From NCBI GenBank assembly GCA_910579135.1, contig CAJTTM010000062.1:1-6233 (forward strand): a stretch of DNA of 6,233 bases, written 5' to 3'. Below, in pieces: positions 1-6,101 of the stretch. The DNA is from an uncultured Erysipelotrichales bacterium. Its GTDB lineage: Bacteria > Bacillota_I > Bacilli_A > Erysipelotrichales > Coprobacillaceae. Position 1 is the first letter of the stretch. The number at the start of each line of letters is the position of its first letter. Both the position numbers and the translations under genes were made by a program. The notes beneath the pieces were generated by a model that saw only the letters and a program-made list of their open reading frames with translations, made no database searches and was not told the origin of the DNA.

Positions 1-23
1 ATTCTTCTTTTTGAAAACAAAAA

Positions 24-51
24 ACTGTTGACTTTCTATTTTGTCAACAGT
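24..51 (-). terminator. Rho-independent terminator (distal of a tandem pair)
   Basis: A perfect 9-bp stem (24-32 pairs with 43-51, arm ACTGTTGAC) encloses a 10-base loop. On the minus strand it is followed by TTTTTTGTTTT, the classic intrinsic terminator layout. It lies downstream of the 100-residue membrane protein gene and of a second hairpin, so it probably acts as a back-up stop for the leftward operon. On the plus strand no T-run follows, so it is directional. Confidence 0.85.
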
Positions 52-54
52 CTG

Positions 55-82
55 ATAAAAAGGTCTTTTTAGACCTTTTTAT
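55..82 (-). terminator. Rho-independent terminator (proximal of a tandem pair)
   Basis: A perfect 12-bp stem (55-66 pairs with 71-82) has a 4-base loop. Its GC core is AGGTCT/AGACCT, and A/T-rich stem ends provide the T-run on either strand. It sits about 70 bases past the stop codon of the 100-residue gene and is the first terminator met by leftward transcription. The symmetrical A/T flanks could let it work in both directions. Its core resembles that of the hairpin at 5686-5713. Confidence 0.75.
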
Positions 83-152
83 AAATATATTCATATGAAA
101 ATAACAACCATAGAGATGAAAACTTTATACTCTATTTGTAAATTAATATTAT

Positions 153-455
153 CTATTTAGTATTCAATTTCTTTTTCAAAAGACGAGATAGAGGGACTAT
201 AATGATTACTAGTATTCTTAAAAATAACTCTATAGGATAAAGCATAGAATAATCTTTTAAAAGAATTTTTTTGAGTTCTAAATTGTTGTTATCTCTTGTT
301 ATATAAGCCAAAAAGAGAATGGCTATAAATATAATTGCGCCCAATATGATTTGTATATAATTGAGTGTTTCTGTATGTTTGGTCTTTTTAAATATAATGA
401 GAATATCTAAAAAAATAAGTATTATATAAAATATAATTAAAAATAAATACATCAT
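153..455 (-). CDS. Small three-helix membrane protein, unknown function
   Basis: This 100-residue protein is not one I recognise. It has three strongly hydrophobic segments, at about residues 3-22, 33-52 and 72-91. They are separated by a basic loop (KKTKH near 23-27) and a charged loop (about 54-69), and the C-terminus is basic (KKK near 94-96). It is therefore an integral membrane protein with little soluble mass. The start follows AAAGGAG with 10 bases of spacing to the first of two consecutive ATG codons, so starting at the second is possible. It is the last gene of a leftward run and ends shortly before the tandem terminators. Its opening, a hydrophobic helix followed by a Lys-rich turn and a second hydrophobic stretch, resembles the 55-residue peptide that begins this run, though I could not establish homology. 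Small membrane proteins near bacteriocin genes are often immunity factors, but that role is speculation here. Confidence 0.75.
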   Translation of the reverse strand: MMYLFLIIFYIILIFLDILIIFKKTKHTETLNYIQIILGAIIFIAILFLAYITRDNNNLELKKILLKDYSMLYPIELFLRILVIIIVPLSRLLKKKLNTK

Positions 456-499
456 TATTGATTGGCTCCTTTCTCATAGGATAATTCAATCAAGAGTTT

Positions 500-1006
500 C
501 TAATCTGTTTGGAAAAGATCGATAGCAATATAATGAGTATATTGTTCAAAAGGAATATGACAAGCAACAACTCTTTTATTATGGGTGATTTGGAATGAGT
601 GATCATTAATATCGCCACTTATTTCTATTAAGCCTAGTTGAGAAATATCATTATGTTCATCAATTTGTTTTTTATATCCCGTTTTATAGAAAGTTATATG
701 ATAATTTGAAGCAATTAATGTTAATAATCCTTCTTTGTTATCTTTAAAATTAACTGGATCTTTTCCTAAATCAAGTAATTGTTCATTGAGACCATAAGAT
801 TCAATTTTTGTTAAATAGTATTTTTTATCTAAAGTATCATACAATATGATATATCGACTATTATTTTCTACTTTATATTTTGTCACATCTTTAATAATTT
901 GGAAATTACGAATAGTAGGTTTTTGATTATTAAAAGCATAGGTAGTAATACCAATAATTATAATAAAGATGACTAATAATGAATATTTTATTTTTTTATT
1001 GTTCAT
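500..1006 (-). CDS. Signal-anchored extracytoplasmic protein, unknown function
   Basis: This 168-residue protein has a lysine-rich N-terminus (NNKKIK), one hydrophobic helix at about 8-25 and then a soluble domain of roughly 140 residues predicted outside the membrane. No lipobox or sortase motif is present, so it should remain as an N-terminal membrane anchor unless signal peptidase cuts near the TTYA motif (21-24). The soluble part alternates short hydrophobic strands and polar turns, which suggests a beta-rich fold. It contains a single Cys (149) and no catalytic motif that I recognise. The start has GAGAGG about 11 bases upstream, a little far but acceptable. The gene lies 50 bases downstream of the lipoprotein gene and 44 bases upstream of the 100-residue gene, in what looks like one transcript. 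I infer no function beyond envelope localisation. Confidence 0.75.
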   Translation of the reverse strand: MNNKKIKYSLLVIFIIIIGITTYAFNNQKPTIRNFQIIKDVTKYKVENNSRYIILYDTLDKKYYLTKIESYGLNEQLLDLGKDPVNFKDNKEGLLTLIASNYHITFYKTGYKKQIDEHNDISQLGLIEISGDINDHSFQITHNKRVVACHIPFEQYTHYIAIDLFQTD

Positions 1007-1056
1007 GTTATTTTCTACCTCTCTATATTTATAAATGAATTATTAGATTTAAATGT

Positions 1057-1578
1057 TTATTCTATGGAAATAGTTGTTAAAGTTGCATCATTCGCATTCA
1101 ATTCGTTATTTATATTTATTTGAGATAAATCATTATGAAATACTTTATTGTCATTAACCCATTCATATAATACGAGAGGATACTCATGATTTTTTTCTAA
1201 AGATATTTCAGTATTGTGTTTTTCATGTAATACATTTTTATCTGTACTATTTATTGTAAAATTAACATTATATTCTTTATCAATGATTTTTTGAGTTTTA
1301 TCTTCTGCATAATAACATAGAATATATTGATTAGAATTTAAATCATGAAAATCAATATTTATTTTTGAAGTATGAGAAGAATATTTATTAGATTCGACAA
1401 CCTTCCATTTATTATGTACAAGTTTATATACTTTTAAATAGAGATTATTAAAATTACCATTACTAATACTGTATTCATAATGGTTTGTACTAGAATGTTC
1501 TAAAATAATTTTATTTTCTTTTTTTAAAGTACAAGAACATAATAATAAGACTAAACATAAAATTATTGATTTTTTCAC
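1057..1578 (-). CDS. Predicted lipoprotein, unknown function
   Basis: This product of about 173 residues starts with a lysine pair, then a hydrophobic run ending in LLLCSC. The final Cys (16 from the GTG start, 18 from the ATG) fits a lipobox with Leu at -3 and Ser at -1, so the protein should be a diacylglyceryl-anchored lipoprotein on the outer membrane face. The mature part of about 158 residues is Asn/His/Lys-rich and looks beta-stranded. I recognise no family. Start choice: an ATG at 1584 lies only one base after GGAGG (1586-1590), too close for initiation, whereas GTG at 1578 lies seven bases from it. I therefore prefer the GTG; the ATG would add two residues. It follows the 180-residue anchored protein by about 60 bases and precedes another anchored protein, in the same leftward operon. 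Confidence 0.78.
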   Translation of the reverse strand: MKKSIILCLVLLLCSCTLKKENKIILEHSSTNHYEYSISNGNFNNLYLKVYKLVHNKWKVVESNKYSSHTSKINIDFHDLNSNQYILCYYAEDKTQKIIDKEYNVNFTINSTDKNVLHEKHNTEISLEKNHEYPLVLYEWVNDNKVFHNDLSQININNELNANDATLTTISIE

Positions 1579-1585
1579 TTTCATT

Positions 1586-1590
1586 CCTCC
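1586..1590 (-). promoter_or_regulatory. Ribosome binding site that decides the lipoprotein start
   Basis: GGAGG on the minus strand is one base from ATG (1582-1584) but seven bases from GTG (1576-1578). Normal spacing of about 5-9 bases favours the GTG, which also leaves a compact lipoprotein signal peptide beginning with two lysines. Confidence 0.6.
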
Positions 1591-1640
1591 AGTAATATTT
1601 ATATATCACGTCATAATCATTTTAGATTGATAAATCTTTT

Positions 1641-2183
1641 TTAATTAAGTTTTATTGAATCGGTAATCATTGAAATAGCGATATCTTTTATGTTTTGAGG
1701 ATTGTCTTTTTCATCGTATCCCATAATTCTTATTTCAACTGCGATTCCATCATCATAATAATAAACATCAGTCATTGAACTTGTATTTTGATAATATATT
1801 TTATGATTATTAATATTAACTTCCTGATATTTACTAACATATTCTTCTTTAAATTTTTGAGAAGATTTTTGATATTGAAATACAAAGTAAGTGACTTCCA
1901 TACCATTTATATCAGAATATGTGATTTGATAACTCTCTTTAGGATCATTATAATAATAAACATCTATATTGTTTTTATCTTTCATACTTGTTTTTTCTAA
2001 ACTGTTATCAAAATAGCTTGCTGGTTCATAAAGATCATAGAACCAACCTTCATTGTTCTCCATGTATCGACTAATGCTACTATAGTAATTAGCGTGGGAG
2101 CTTGTAAAATAATAAAACATATAAGCGAATACTATACATATGATACATAATCCAATGATTGTTATTATTTTCTTGTTTTTCAT
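1641..2183 (-). CDS. Signal-anchored extracytoplasmic protein with DUF4367-like tail
   Basis: This 180-residue protein has a basic N-terminus (KNKK), one hydrophobic helix at about 6-26, then an external domain rich in Tyr, Asp and Asn. The last 80 or so residues carry a pattern I associate with DUF4367-type secreted domains. It consists of a self-contained Asn-Gly strand, a paired-Tyr strand (about 129-131), a second strand ending DDG (144-146), a hydrophobic strand (148-154), and a final amphipathic helix (about 163-177) with an Asp-Ile-Ala-Ile-Ser core. This is recall of a pattern, not a search result, and the family function is not defined. The start follows AAGAGG with eight bases of spacing. 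The gene lies 65 bases after the 55-residue peptide gene and is probably co-transcribed from the promoter at 2479-2507. Confidence 0.75.
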   Translation of the reverse strand: MKNKKIITIIGLCIICIVFAYMFYYFTSSHANYYSSISRYMENNEGWFYDLYEPASYFDNSLEKTSMKDKNNIDVYYYNDPKESYQITYSDINGMEVTYFVFQYQKSSQKFKEEYVSKYQEVNINNHKIYYQNTSSMTDVYYYDDGIAVEIRIMGYDEKDNPQNIKDIAISMITDSIKLN

Positions 2184-2248
2184 GGTGCTTTCCTCTTTTC
2201 TAAAATTAATATCTTATATAATTTCATGAATTGTTTTGTTTTTTCTTT

Positions 2249-2416
2249 TTAGTTATAACATACCAATAAAATATAAATATAATTATTGATATGAAACCAG
2301 TATATAGGCATATACCTATCATTGAAAAGTTTTGTTTCTTCCTTTGAAAAAATGGCTTTTAAATGAATAAGGCTTAGAACAATCATTACAAATTCTAAAA
2401 TGATATATAAAATCAT
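2249..2416 (-). CDS. Short 55-residue membrane peptide
   Basis: This small ORF is a plausible gene because GGGAGG lies 10 bases upstream of the ATG and a well-formed promoter sits about 60 bases further up. The peptide begins MILYIILEFV and has a hydrophobic helix at about 1-22, a charged stretch (FSKEETKLFNDR, 23-34) and a second hydrophobic stretch at about 38-53 that ends abruptly at CYN. The second helix would barely span a membrane. Either this is a real two-helix micropeptide, or it is the front part of a longer protein truncated by a stop or frameshift. Its layout resembles the start of the 100-residue protein at the other end of this gene run. An alternative ATG at 2426, in another frame, lies too close to the ribosome binding site. 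It is the first gene of the left-hand block. Function is unknown. Confidence 0.55.
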   Translation of the reverse strand: MILYIILEFVMIVLSLIHLKAIFSKEETKLFNDRYMPIYWFHINNYIYILLVCYN

Positions 2417-2472
2417 GATCTTTCATCCTCCCAACTATAATAGGATTTATTATTTTCTGAAAGTTAATCTTT

Positions 2473-2626
2473 AAGTTTAGTATATATAATATTTATATCA
2501 TTTTCAATTGAATGGGCAAATTGATAGGTTTAATGTAATAATTGGTAGATTTTAAGCTAAAAATGAATAGGTATAAATATTCTATAATATGTAATATCAT
2601 AAACAACAGGTGAAAAGTTTAGTATA
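2473..2626. repeat. Pair of 12-base direct repeats
   Basis: The 12 bases AAGTTTAGTATA occur at 2473-2484 and 2615-2626, 142 bases apart. The left copy contains the -10 of the predicted left-operon promoter. The right copy lies just downstream of the transposase remnant and carries the same -10-like TATACT on the minus strand, but without a good -35. Matches of this length are not rare in such A/T-rich DNA. It may be a duplicated promoter or the trace of an IS edge. Confidence 0.35.
2479..2507 (-). promoter_or_regulatory. Sigma-A-type promoter of the left-hand membrane-protein operon
   Basis: On the minus strand there is TTGAAA (2502-2507), a 17-base A/T spacer and TATACT (2479-2484), each one mismatch from the vegetative consensus. 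It lies about 60 bases upstream of the 55-residue peptide start and is the only good promoter I see between the ATPase and the left block. It implies that the five left-hand genes can be expressed independently of the bacteriocin operon. The -10 region is part of a 12-base sequence (2473-2484) repeated at 2615-2626. Confidence 0.6.
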
Positions 2627-2661
2627 AAATAATAATATGAATTTGAAAGTATATTTTAATT

Positions 2662-2871
2662 TCATAGACCATCTGACACACTTGATTGATGAAATAGATG
2701 TTTGAAGTCATCTCTAGTCATAACTATCTTATAACTTAAAATTCTTGATACTGATAACATGAGTGTTTTTCCTTTATATCTATGGTTGAATCTCCATTCG
2801 TATTCATATACATAGCTTTCTATATATGGTTTGGCTATCCCATGATAGTTGATTCTATATTTAATATTATT
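2662..2871 (-). pseudogene. C-terminal remnant of an IS1595/ISXO2-like transposase
   Basis: A 69-codon open stretch, bounded upstream by an in-frame TAA at 2872-2874 and ending at TGA (2662-2664), has no start codon with a ribosome binding site. Its central part (His-Gly-Ile-Ala at 10-13, then YIESYVYEYEWRFNHR, 17 onward) resembles the C-terminal signature of ISXO2-like DDE transposases of the IS1595 family. In those, a Tyr-rich helix leads into an aromatic-Arg-Phe-Asn-Arg motif. The catalytic DDE residues would lie upstream and are missing. Only about 50 bases separate the open frame from the ATPase stop codon, so the 5' part of the element was deleted or never included. No terminal inverted repeat or target duplication could be identified. 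The family call rests on recalled motif similarity. It cannot encode an active transposase. Confidence 0.6.
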
Positions 2872-2917
2872 TTATGTATCTAATATAGTTTTTGACTTTC
2901 TTGTTATAATAAATAGT

Positions 2918-3550
2918 TTATTTCAATGTGAGTAATTTATTTGCATATTTATTTAAACTTTTGTCATGTGTTACAACAATAATTGTTTTTCCGGCTTTAT
3001 GCATATCATCTAATAATTTCATTACTATTTCTTTATTTATATTATCCAATGAACCTGTTGGTTCATCAGCTAATATTAACTCACATGGTTTAAGCAATAA
3101 TCGGCATATGGCTATTCTTTGTTGTTCTCCCCCTGAGCATTCATAAATCTTTTTTGTTTCATAGTTTTCTAGTCCAACTTTTTTCAAAGCATCTTTGATT
3201 AGGATATCTTTATCTTTAATATGATTATCCATAATCATTTCTAAATTATATTTTACTGTTTCATTATCAACTAATGCAAAATTTTGAAACAAATATCCTA
3301 TTTTGTTCTTCAATAATTTTTCTGCCTTTTTAGAGAAGGGTTTAGGTGCTTTTTCGTCAAATAATATAAAGTCTCCCTGACTTGGCTCATCTAATAATCC
3401 TATGATATTTAACAGTGTTGATTTACCACATCCTGAAGTTCCATTAATGATTAAAAAATCTTCACTTTCTACTATAAGATTAATATTGTTTAAAACTAGG
3501 TTATTATTATATTTCTTATATAAATGATTAAACTGTACTATACAACTCAT
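2918..3550 (-). CDS. ABC transporter ATP-binding protein, lactococcin 972 group
   Basis: This 210-residue protein is a complete single ABC ATPase domain that would power the adjacent membrane protein from the cytoplasmic face. Visible motifs are Walker A GTSGCGKST (37-45), Q-loop Gln89 in YLFQN, an ABC signature of the form CSGGEQQR (138-145), Walker B LILADEPTGSLD (158-169) with catalytic Glu163, and the H-loop His in THD (194-196). The sequence after the Q-loop (FALVDNETVKYNL) and the length of about 210 match what I recall of the putative bacteriocin-export ATPases in lactococcin 972-type clusters, related to the MacB/LolD class. The start is preceded by AAAGGAG with 10 bases of spacing. 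Its ATG overlaps the stop of the 704-residue gene (ATGA), indicating translational coupling and a fixed partnership. It is the last intact gene of the bacteriocin operon; beyond it lies IS debris, and I see no terminator. All catalytic residues are intact. Confidence 0.92.
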   Translation of the reverse strand: MSCIVQFNHLYKKYNNNLVLNNINLIVESEDFLIINGTSGCGKSTLLNIIGLLDEPSQGDFILFDEKAPKPFSKKAEKLLKNKIGYLFQNFALVDNETVKYNLEMIMDNHIKDKDILIKDALKKVGLENYETKKIYECSGGEQQRIAICRLLLKPCELILADEPTGSLDNINKEIVMKLLDDMHKAGKTIIVVTHDKSLNKYANKLLTLK

Positions 3551-5661
3551 AAATTTGATTCTCCTTTTAGTATACTTACAATATTTTTCTTTTCATATTT
3601 TCTAATTAGAATATAAATAATACTAATTTCAAATAGTATTGAAAATAAGTATAATTTCAGTATGTATATAATATTTGTTTCAAGAAAAAACAGACACAAA
3701 AGCATTGGAAAAATATAGAAAATAATATTAATGATTATTAGATTTTTATATCTTTCCTTTTTATTCTTTCCAAATAGGTATTTGATTATAATTGATTTTT
3801 GGAACTCTTCTATAAACCAAAATATTGATTGATAAATTAAACTAATAAAAATGATAATATACATTATTGTGAGAATTAAGGACTTTATTAAAGCGTTTTT
3901 TATATTCATTTTCTTTATATCTAATATTGTATCAAAAGAAGTAAGCATTGTTTTTTCTTTAGTGATTTTTTTTATTTCTTGACTTACTTCATCTATTCGT
4001 TTTTCATAAGGTATGAACAGATAGTTGCAATACATTCCCATATTTTTTTCCGTAGCAATATAAATGACTGGATTTGATAGTGTATAGATCTTATCTAAAT
4101 AATAATTGAAGAATGTTCCAGTATCTTGGATATTAATTATTGCAATATCACTTTTGTCCGTTATTTTTTTGAAATCTTTATCTTTATATTTTTTTGGGGT
4201 TAATATTGTATCTTTTTTTATACTCTTTAAATCTATTTTTTGCCCCTTATTATTATAAATTAATTCATTCATTGATTCTATATAATTAGTATTAACTATA
4301 ATAAAAGGATAATCATATGATATATTTCTGATTTCTTCATCACTCATATTTTTGTTTTCTTGTTTTATAGTTTCATAAGAAAAACTATAATAAGAAAAAA
4401 AATCACAATAGATTCCTTTGTTATTTATATAATGATTAAAAAATTTTTTATTTTCATCTAAATTATCAATATCACCATTTAAGTAACATAAATGAGATAT
4501 CCTATTCTGATATTTGCTAATATAATAAAAATCAATAAGATTTTTGTATGTAGTATTTAAGTTTTGAAGAATAGGATTAGTAAATAAAACTAATACTGTT
4601 ATTTTAATTATTAGCATCAACATTGTATTTTTAGATGTGCTTTTTAAATGTTTTAAACTCAATGTAAAATGTAGTAATATATAAATGAATATGAAAACTA
4701 AATTTAAGAGCACAAATAAAATCAATGAAATTAAAAACATTTGTTTTAATAAAGGTATTTCATAAAATAATTGTTTATTGGAAATAAAGTAACTGAGTGT
4801 ATAAGAAATCATATTAAAGACAATGTAATGAATAATAACTGATTTTAAAATGTTCTCTTTAATAAGTTGAAAATAACTTTTTCCATGCATTTTTTGTATA
4901 AGGAATATTTTTCTTTTTGATGAAAAATAAATTAATAATGTAAGAATATATATTAAAGCTACACACCCTATAAAAAATAATTGTTGCAAAAAATTATTTT
5001 TTGTAATGTTTTGGAGTTGTGCGGGAGAATAACTTTCTATAAGATTTTCATAAGATATATTTATGTTTAATGAAGATAGAAATATTTTAAAATTTTCTTC
5101 AAATTCTTCTACATTATTGTCATAAAAGTATATAGCAAAATGATCGGTGTGAGAAAGTTTTTTTATACTTCTTTGTAGTGTTTCTATTTCTACAACTTCA
5201 TCATATTTATCAAATTCTCTATTATCTATAATTTCAATATAATCATTAGAAAGATTATCATTTAGAGATGTACTATAGTATCCTAAATCAGTCATATTAT
5301 TAAATTTTAATCCATTAGCATTTCTATGAGATAAATCTAATAAAATATTTTGATTAACCGTATGTAATCCAAAAACATTTTTTTCTTTACCATTTGATTC
5401 AGGTACTTCATAAGTAATCACAAAAGTTTTATGAAAATAATATTGATAAAGCTTATTGAGAATTTTATTTGTTTTCTTTAAATTATTATCTGTAATATTT
5501 ATAAATATTGGAATCGTTTTTTTATTTTCCATTAATCCTATTGCGTCGATATATGAACTATATTTTATTTGTAAATCATAGTTATAATTATAAATTGTAA
5601 AATAAGAAGTTATAATTGAAAGAATTGAAATGATAACCAATAGGAACTTTTTAATAGACAT
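3547..5661 (-). CDS. Bacteriocin-associated integral membrane protein (DUF1430 type), tandem MacB/FtsX-like permease
   Basis: The length (704 residues), gene position and layout fit the bacteriocin-associated integral membrane proteins (DUF1430) found beside lactococcin 972-type genes, often annotated as putative immunity. I see eight hydrophobic helices. The first half has one at about 4-24, an external domain 30-225, then three at 226-247, 273-293 and 308-334. The second half repeats this: 346-366, an external domain 370-590, then 592-616, 640-660 and 665-687. After the second helix of each half comes a basic loop with a Gly motif (KMHGKS at 258-263; YLFGKN at 628-633), like the coupling region of MacB/FtsX permeases. 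The C-terminus SILKGE is also typical of those. I infer a fused pseudo-dimer permease working with the overlapping ATPase, in export, extraction or self-protection. The start has AAAGGAG at eight bases. It lies 53 bases after the precursor gene. Confidence 0.85.
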   Translation of the reverse strand: MSIKKFLLVIISILSIITSYFTIYNYNYDLQIKYSSYIDAIGLMENKKTIPIFINITDNNLKKTNKILNKLYQYYFHKTFVITYEVPESNGKEKNVFGLHTVNQNILLDLSHRNANGLKFNNMTDLGYYSTSLNDNLSNDYIEIIDNREFDKYDEVVEIETLQRSIKKLSHTDHFAIYFYDNNVEEFEENFKIFLSSLNINISYENLIESYSPAQLQNITKNNFLQQLFFIGCVALIYILTLLIYFSSKRKIFLIQKMHGKSYFQLIKENILKSVIIHYIVFNMISYTLSYFISNKQLFYEIPLLKQMFLISLILFVLLNLVFIFIYILLHFTLSLKHLKSTSKNTMLMLIIKITVLVLFTNPILQNLNTTYKNLIDFYYISKYQNRISHLCYLNGDIDNLDENKKFFNHYINNKGIYCDFFSYYSFSYETIKQENKNMSDEEIRNISYDYPFIIVNTNYIESMNELIYNNKGQKIDLKSIKKDTILTPKKYKDKDFKKITDKSDIAIINIQDTGTFFNYYLDKIYTLSNPVIYIATEKNMGMYCNYLFIPYEKRIDEVSQEIKKITKEKTMLTSFDTILDIKKMNIKNALIKSLILTIMYIIIFISLIYQSIFWFIEEFQKSIIIKYLFGKNKKERYKNLIIINIIFYIFPMLLCLFFLETNIIYILKLYLFSILFEISIIYILIRKYEKKNIVSILKGESNL

Positions 5662-5685
5662 ACTTGATTCTCCTTTCTATCATAA

Positions 5686-5713
5686 ATAATAGAGGTCTTT
5701 AGACCTCTATTAT
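5686..5713 (-). terminator. Intercistronic hairpin, likely leaky terminator or mRNA stabiliser
   Basis: A perfect 13-bp inverted repeat (5686-5698 with 5701-5713) begins one base past the precursor stop codon and ends about 25 bases before the permease start. On the minus strand only a weak T-rich tail (ATTATTTATG) follows, so termination should be partial. Such hairpins after a precursor gene commonly give more precursor mRNA than transporter mRNA. The core AGAGGTCT/AGACCTCT is similar to that of the terminator at 55-82. Confidence 0.7.
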
Positions 5714-5714
5714 G

Positions 5715-6059
5715 TTATTGAAGATGTACATTAAAATGATGTAAATGGGCAAATGATTTAAAATCTTTCTTTACATTCCAATAATGGGAATTATTCTTTT
5801 TCCCAGAATAGACACCTGCAGAATTTTTATACGCATTATTTTGAACTCCCGTATAGTTAGAAACAAAATATTTTTCACTTGAATCACTATAATATCCTTT
5901 CATTATGACTTGTTGTCCAGAACAACAGGCATTATAATATCCATGTCCTGTTTGTTGCTTATTCTGACATACAACATAAGTCTGAGCAGCTGAAACGGCA
6001 CTTACAGTTAATAATAGTACTAAAGAGAGCATTGTAAAAAATTTATAATATTTTTTCAT
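5715..6059 (-). CDS. Secreted lactococcin 972-like bacteriocin precursor (divergent)
   Basis: This 114-residue precursor has a clear Sec signal peptide: KKYYK, a hydrophobic core at about 8-19, and a cleavage motif VSA/AQ after Ala24. The mature peptide is about 90 residues, rich in Tyr, Asn, Ser and Lys. Assignment to the lactococcin 972 class rests mostly on the downstream DUF1430-type membrane protein and ATPase. In the mature part a Gly-Tyr-Tyr strand (55-57), a Thr-Gly pair (70-71) and an AGVY motif (81-84) resemble the order Tyr, Thr-Gly, AGVW that I recall from lactococcin 972. Unusual features are three cysteines (31, 45, 46) and a His-rich end (His92, 105, 107, 108, 112); lactococcin 972 as I recall it has no Cys and ends in Trp. 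The start has AAAGGAGG with good spacing and its own promoter. Known lactococcin 972 binds lipid II and blocks septum formation; whether this peptide does so is untested. A non-bacteriocin secreted peptide is the alternative. Confidence 0.7.
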   Translation of the reverse strand: MKKYYKFFTMLSLVLLLTVSAVSAAQTYVVCQNKQQTGHGYYNACCSGQQVIMKGYYSDSSEKYFVSNYTGVQNNAYKNSAGVYSGKKNNSHYWNVKKDFKSFAHLHHFNVHLQ

Positions 6060-6080
6060 AATTTTCCTCCTTTCATTGTG

Positions 6081-6095
6081 TTGAAAGCACTTTCT
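6081..6095 (+). promoter_or_regulatory. cre-like catabolite-control site over the bacteriocin transcription start
   Basis: TTGAAAGCACTTTCT matches the CcpA operator consensus WTGNAANCGNWNNCW at every defined position except the central G, which is A here. It contains the expected inverted arms GAAAG/CTTTC. It lies just downstream of the -10 (6102-6107), covering the predicted start point near 6095 and the first transcribed bases. From that position a bound regulator of the CcpA/LacI type would repress the precursor operon. Confidence 0.55.
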
Positions 6096-6101
6096 AATTA
6101 T

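Larger units (their letters stand above)
2417..2661. other. Gene-free A/T-rich spacer
   Basis: This stretch of about 245 bases separates the transposase remnant from the 55-residue peptide gene. Apart from the promoter at 2479-2507 and the paired 12-base repeat, I find no convincing ORF on either strand, no hairpin terminator and no RNA gene. It may include the decayed 3' flank of the insertion sequence. Confidence 0.55.

Noticed and set aside
1621..1634. Small inverted repeat AGATT/AATCT after the 180-residue gene
   Set aside because: The stem has only five A/T-rich base pairs and no T-run follows; it is unlikely to terminate transcription.
1788..2000. Plus-strand open frame of 70 codons
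   Set aside because: It lies entirely opposite the 180-residue anchored-protein gene, has no ribosome binding site or promoter, and its Ile/Phe-rich translation is what the complement of A/T-rich coding DNA gives.
2615..2640. Possible second promoter using the right copy of the 12-base repeat (TATACT on the minus strand)
   Set aside because: The -10 is good, but at 17 bases the -35 position reads about CTTTCA, which is weak. Kept only as a repeat.
2928..3146. Plus-strand open frame of 72 codons
   Set aside because: It is antisense to the ABC ATPase, whose motifs are intact on the minus strand; there is no ribosome binding site.
5715..6059. Reading the precursor as a lantibiotic or double-glycine bacteriocin
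   Set aside because: There is no GG leader, no modification enzyme and no peptidase-containing transporter nearby; the leader is a typical Sec signal peptide.
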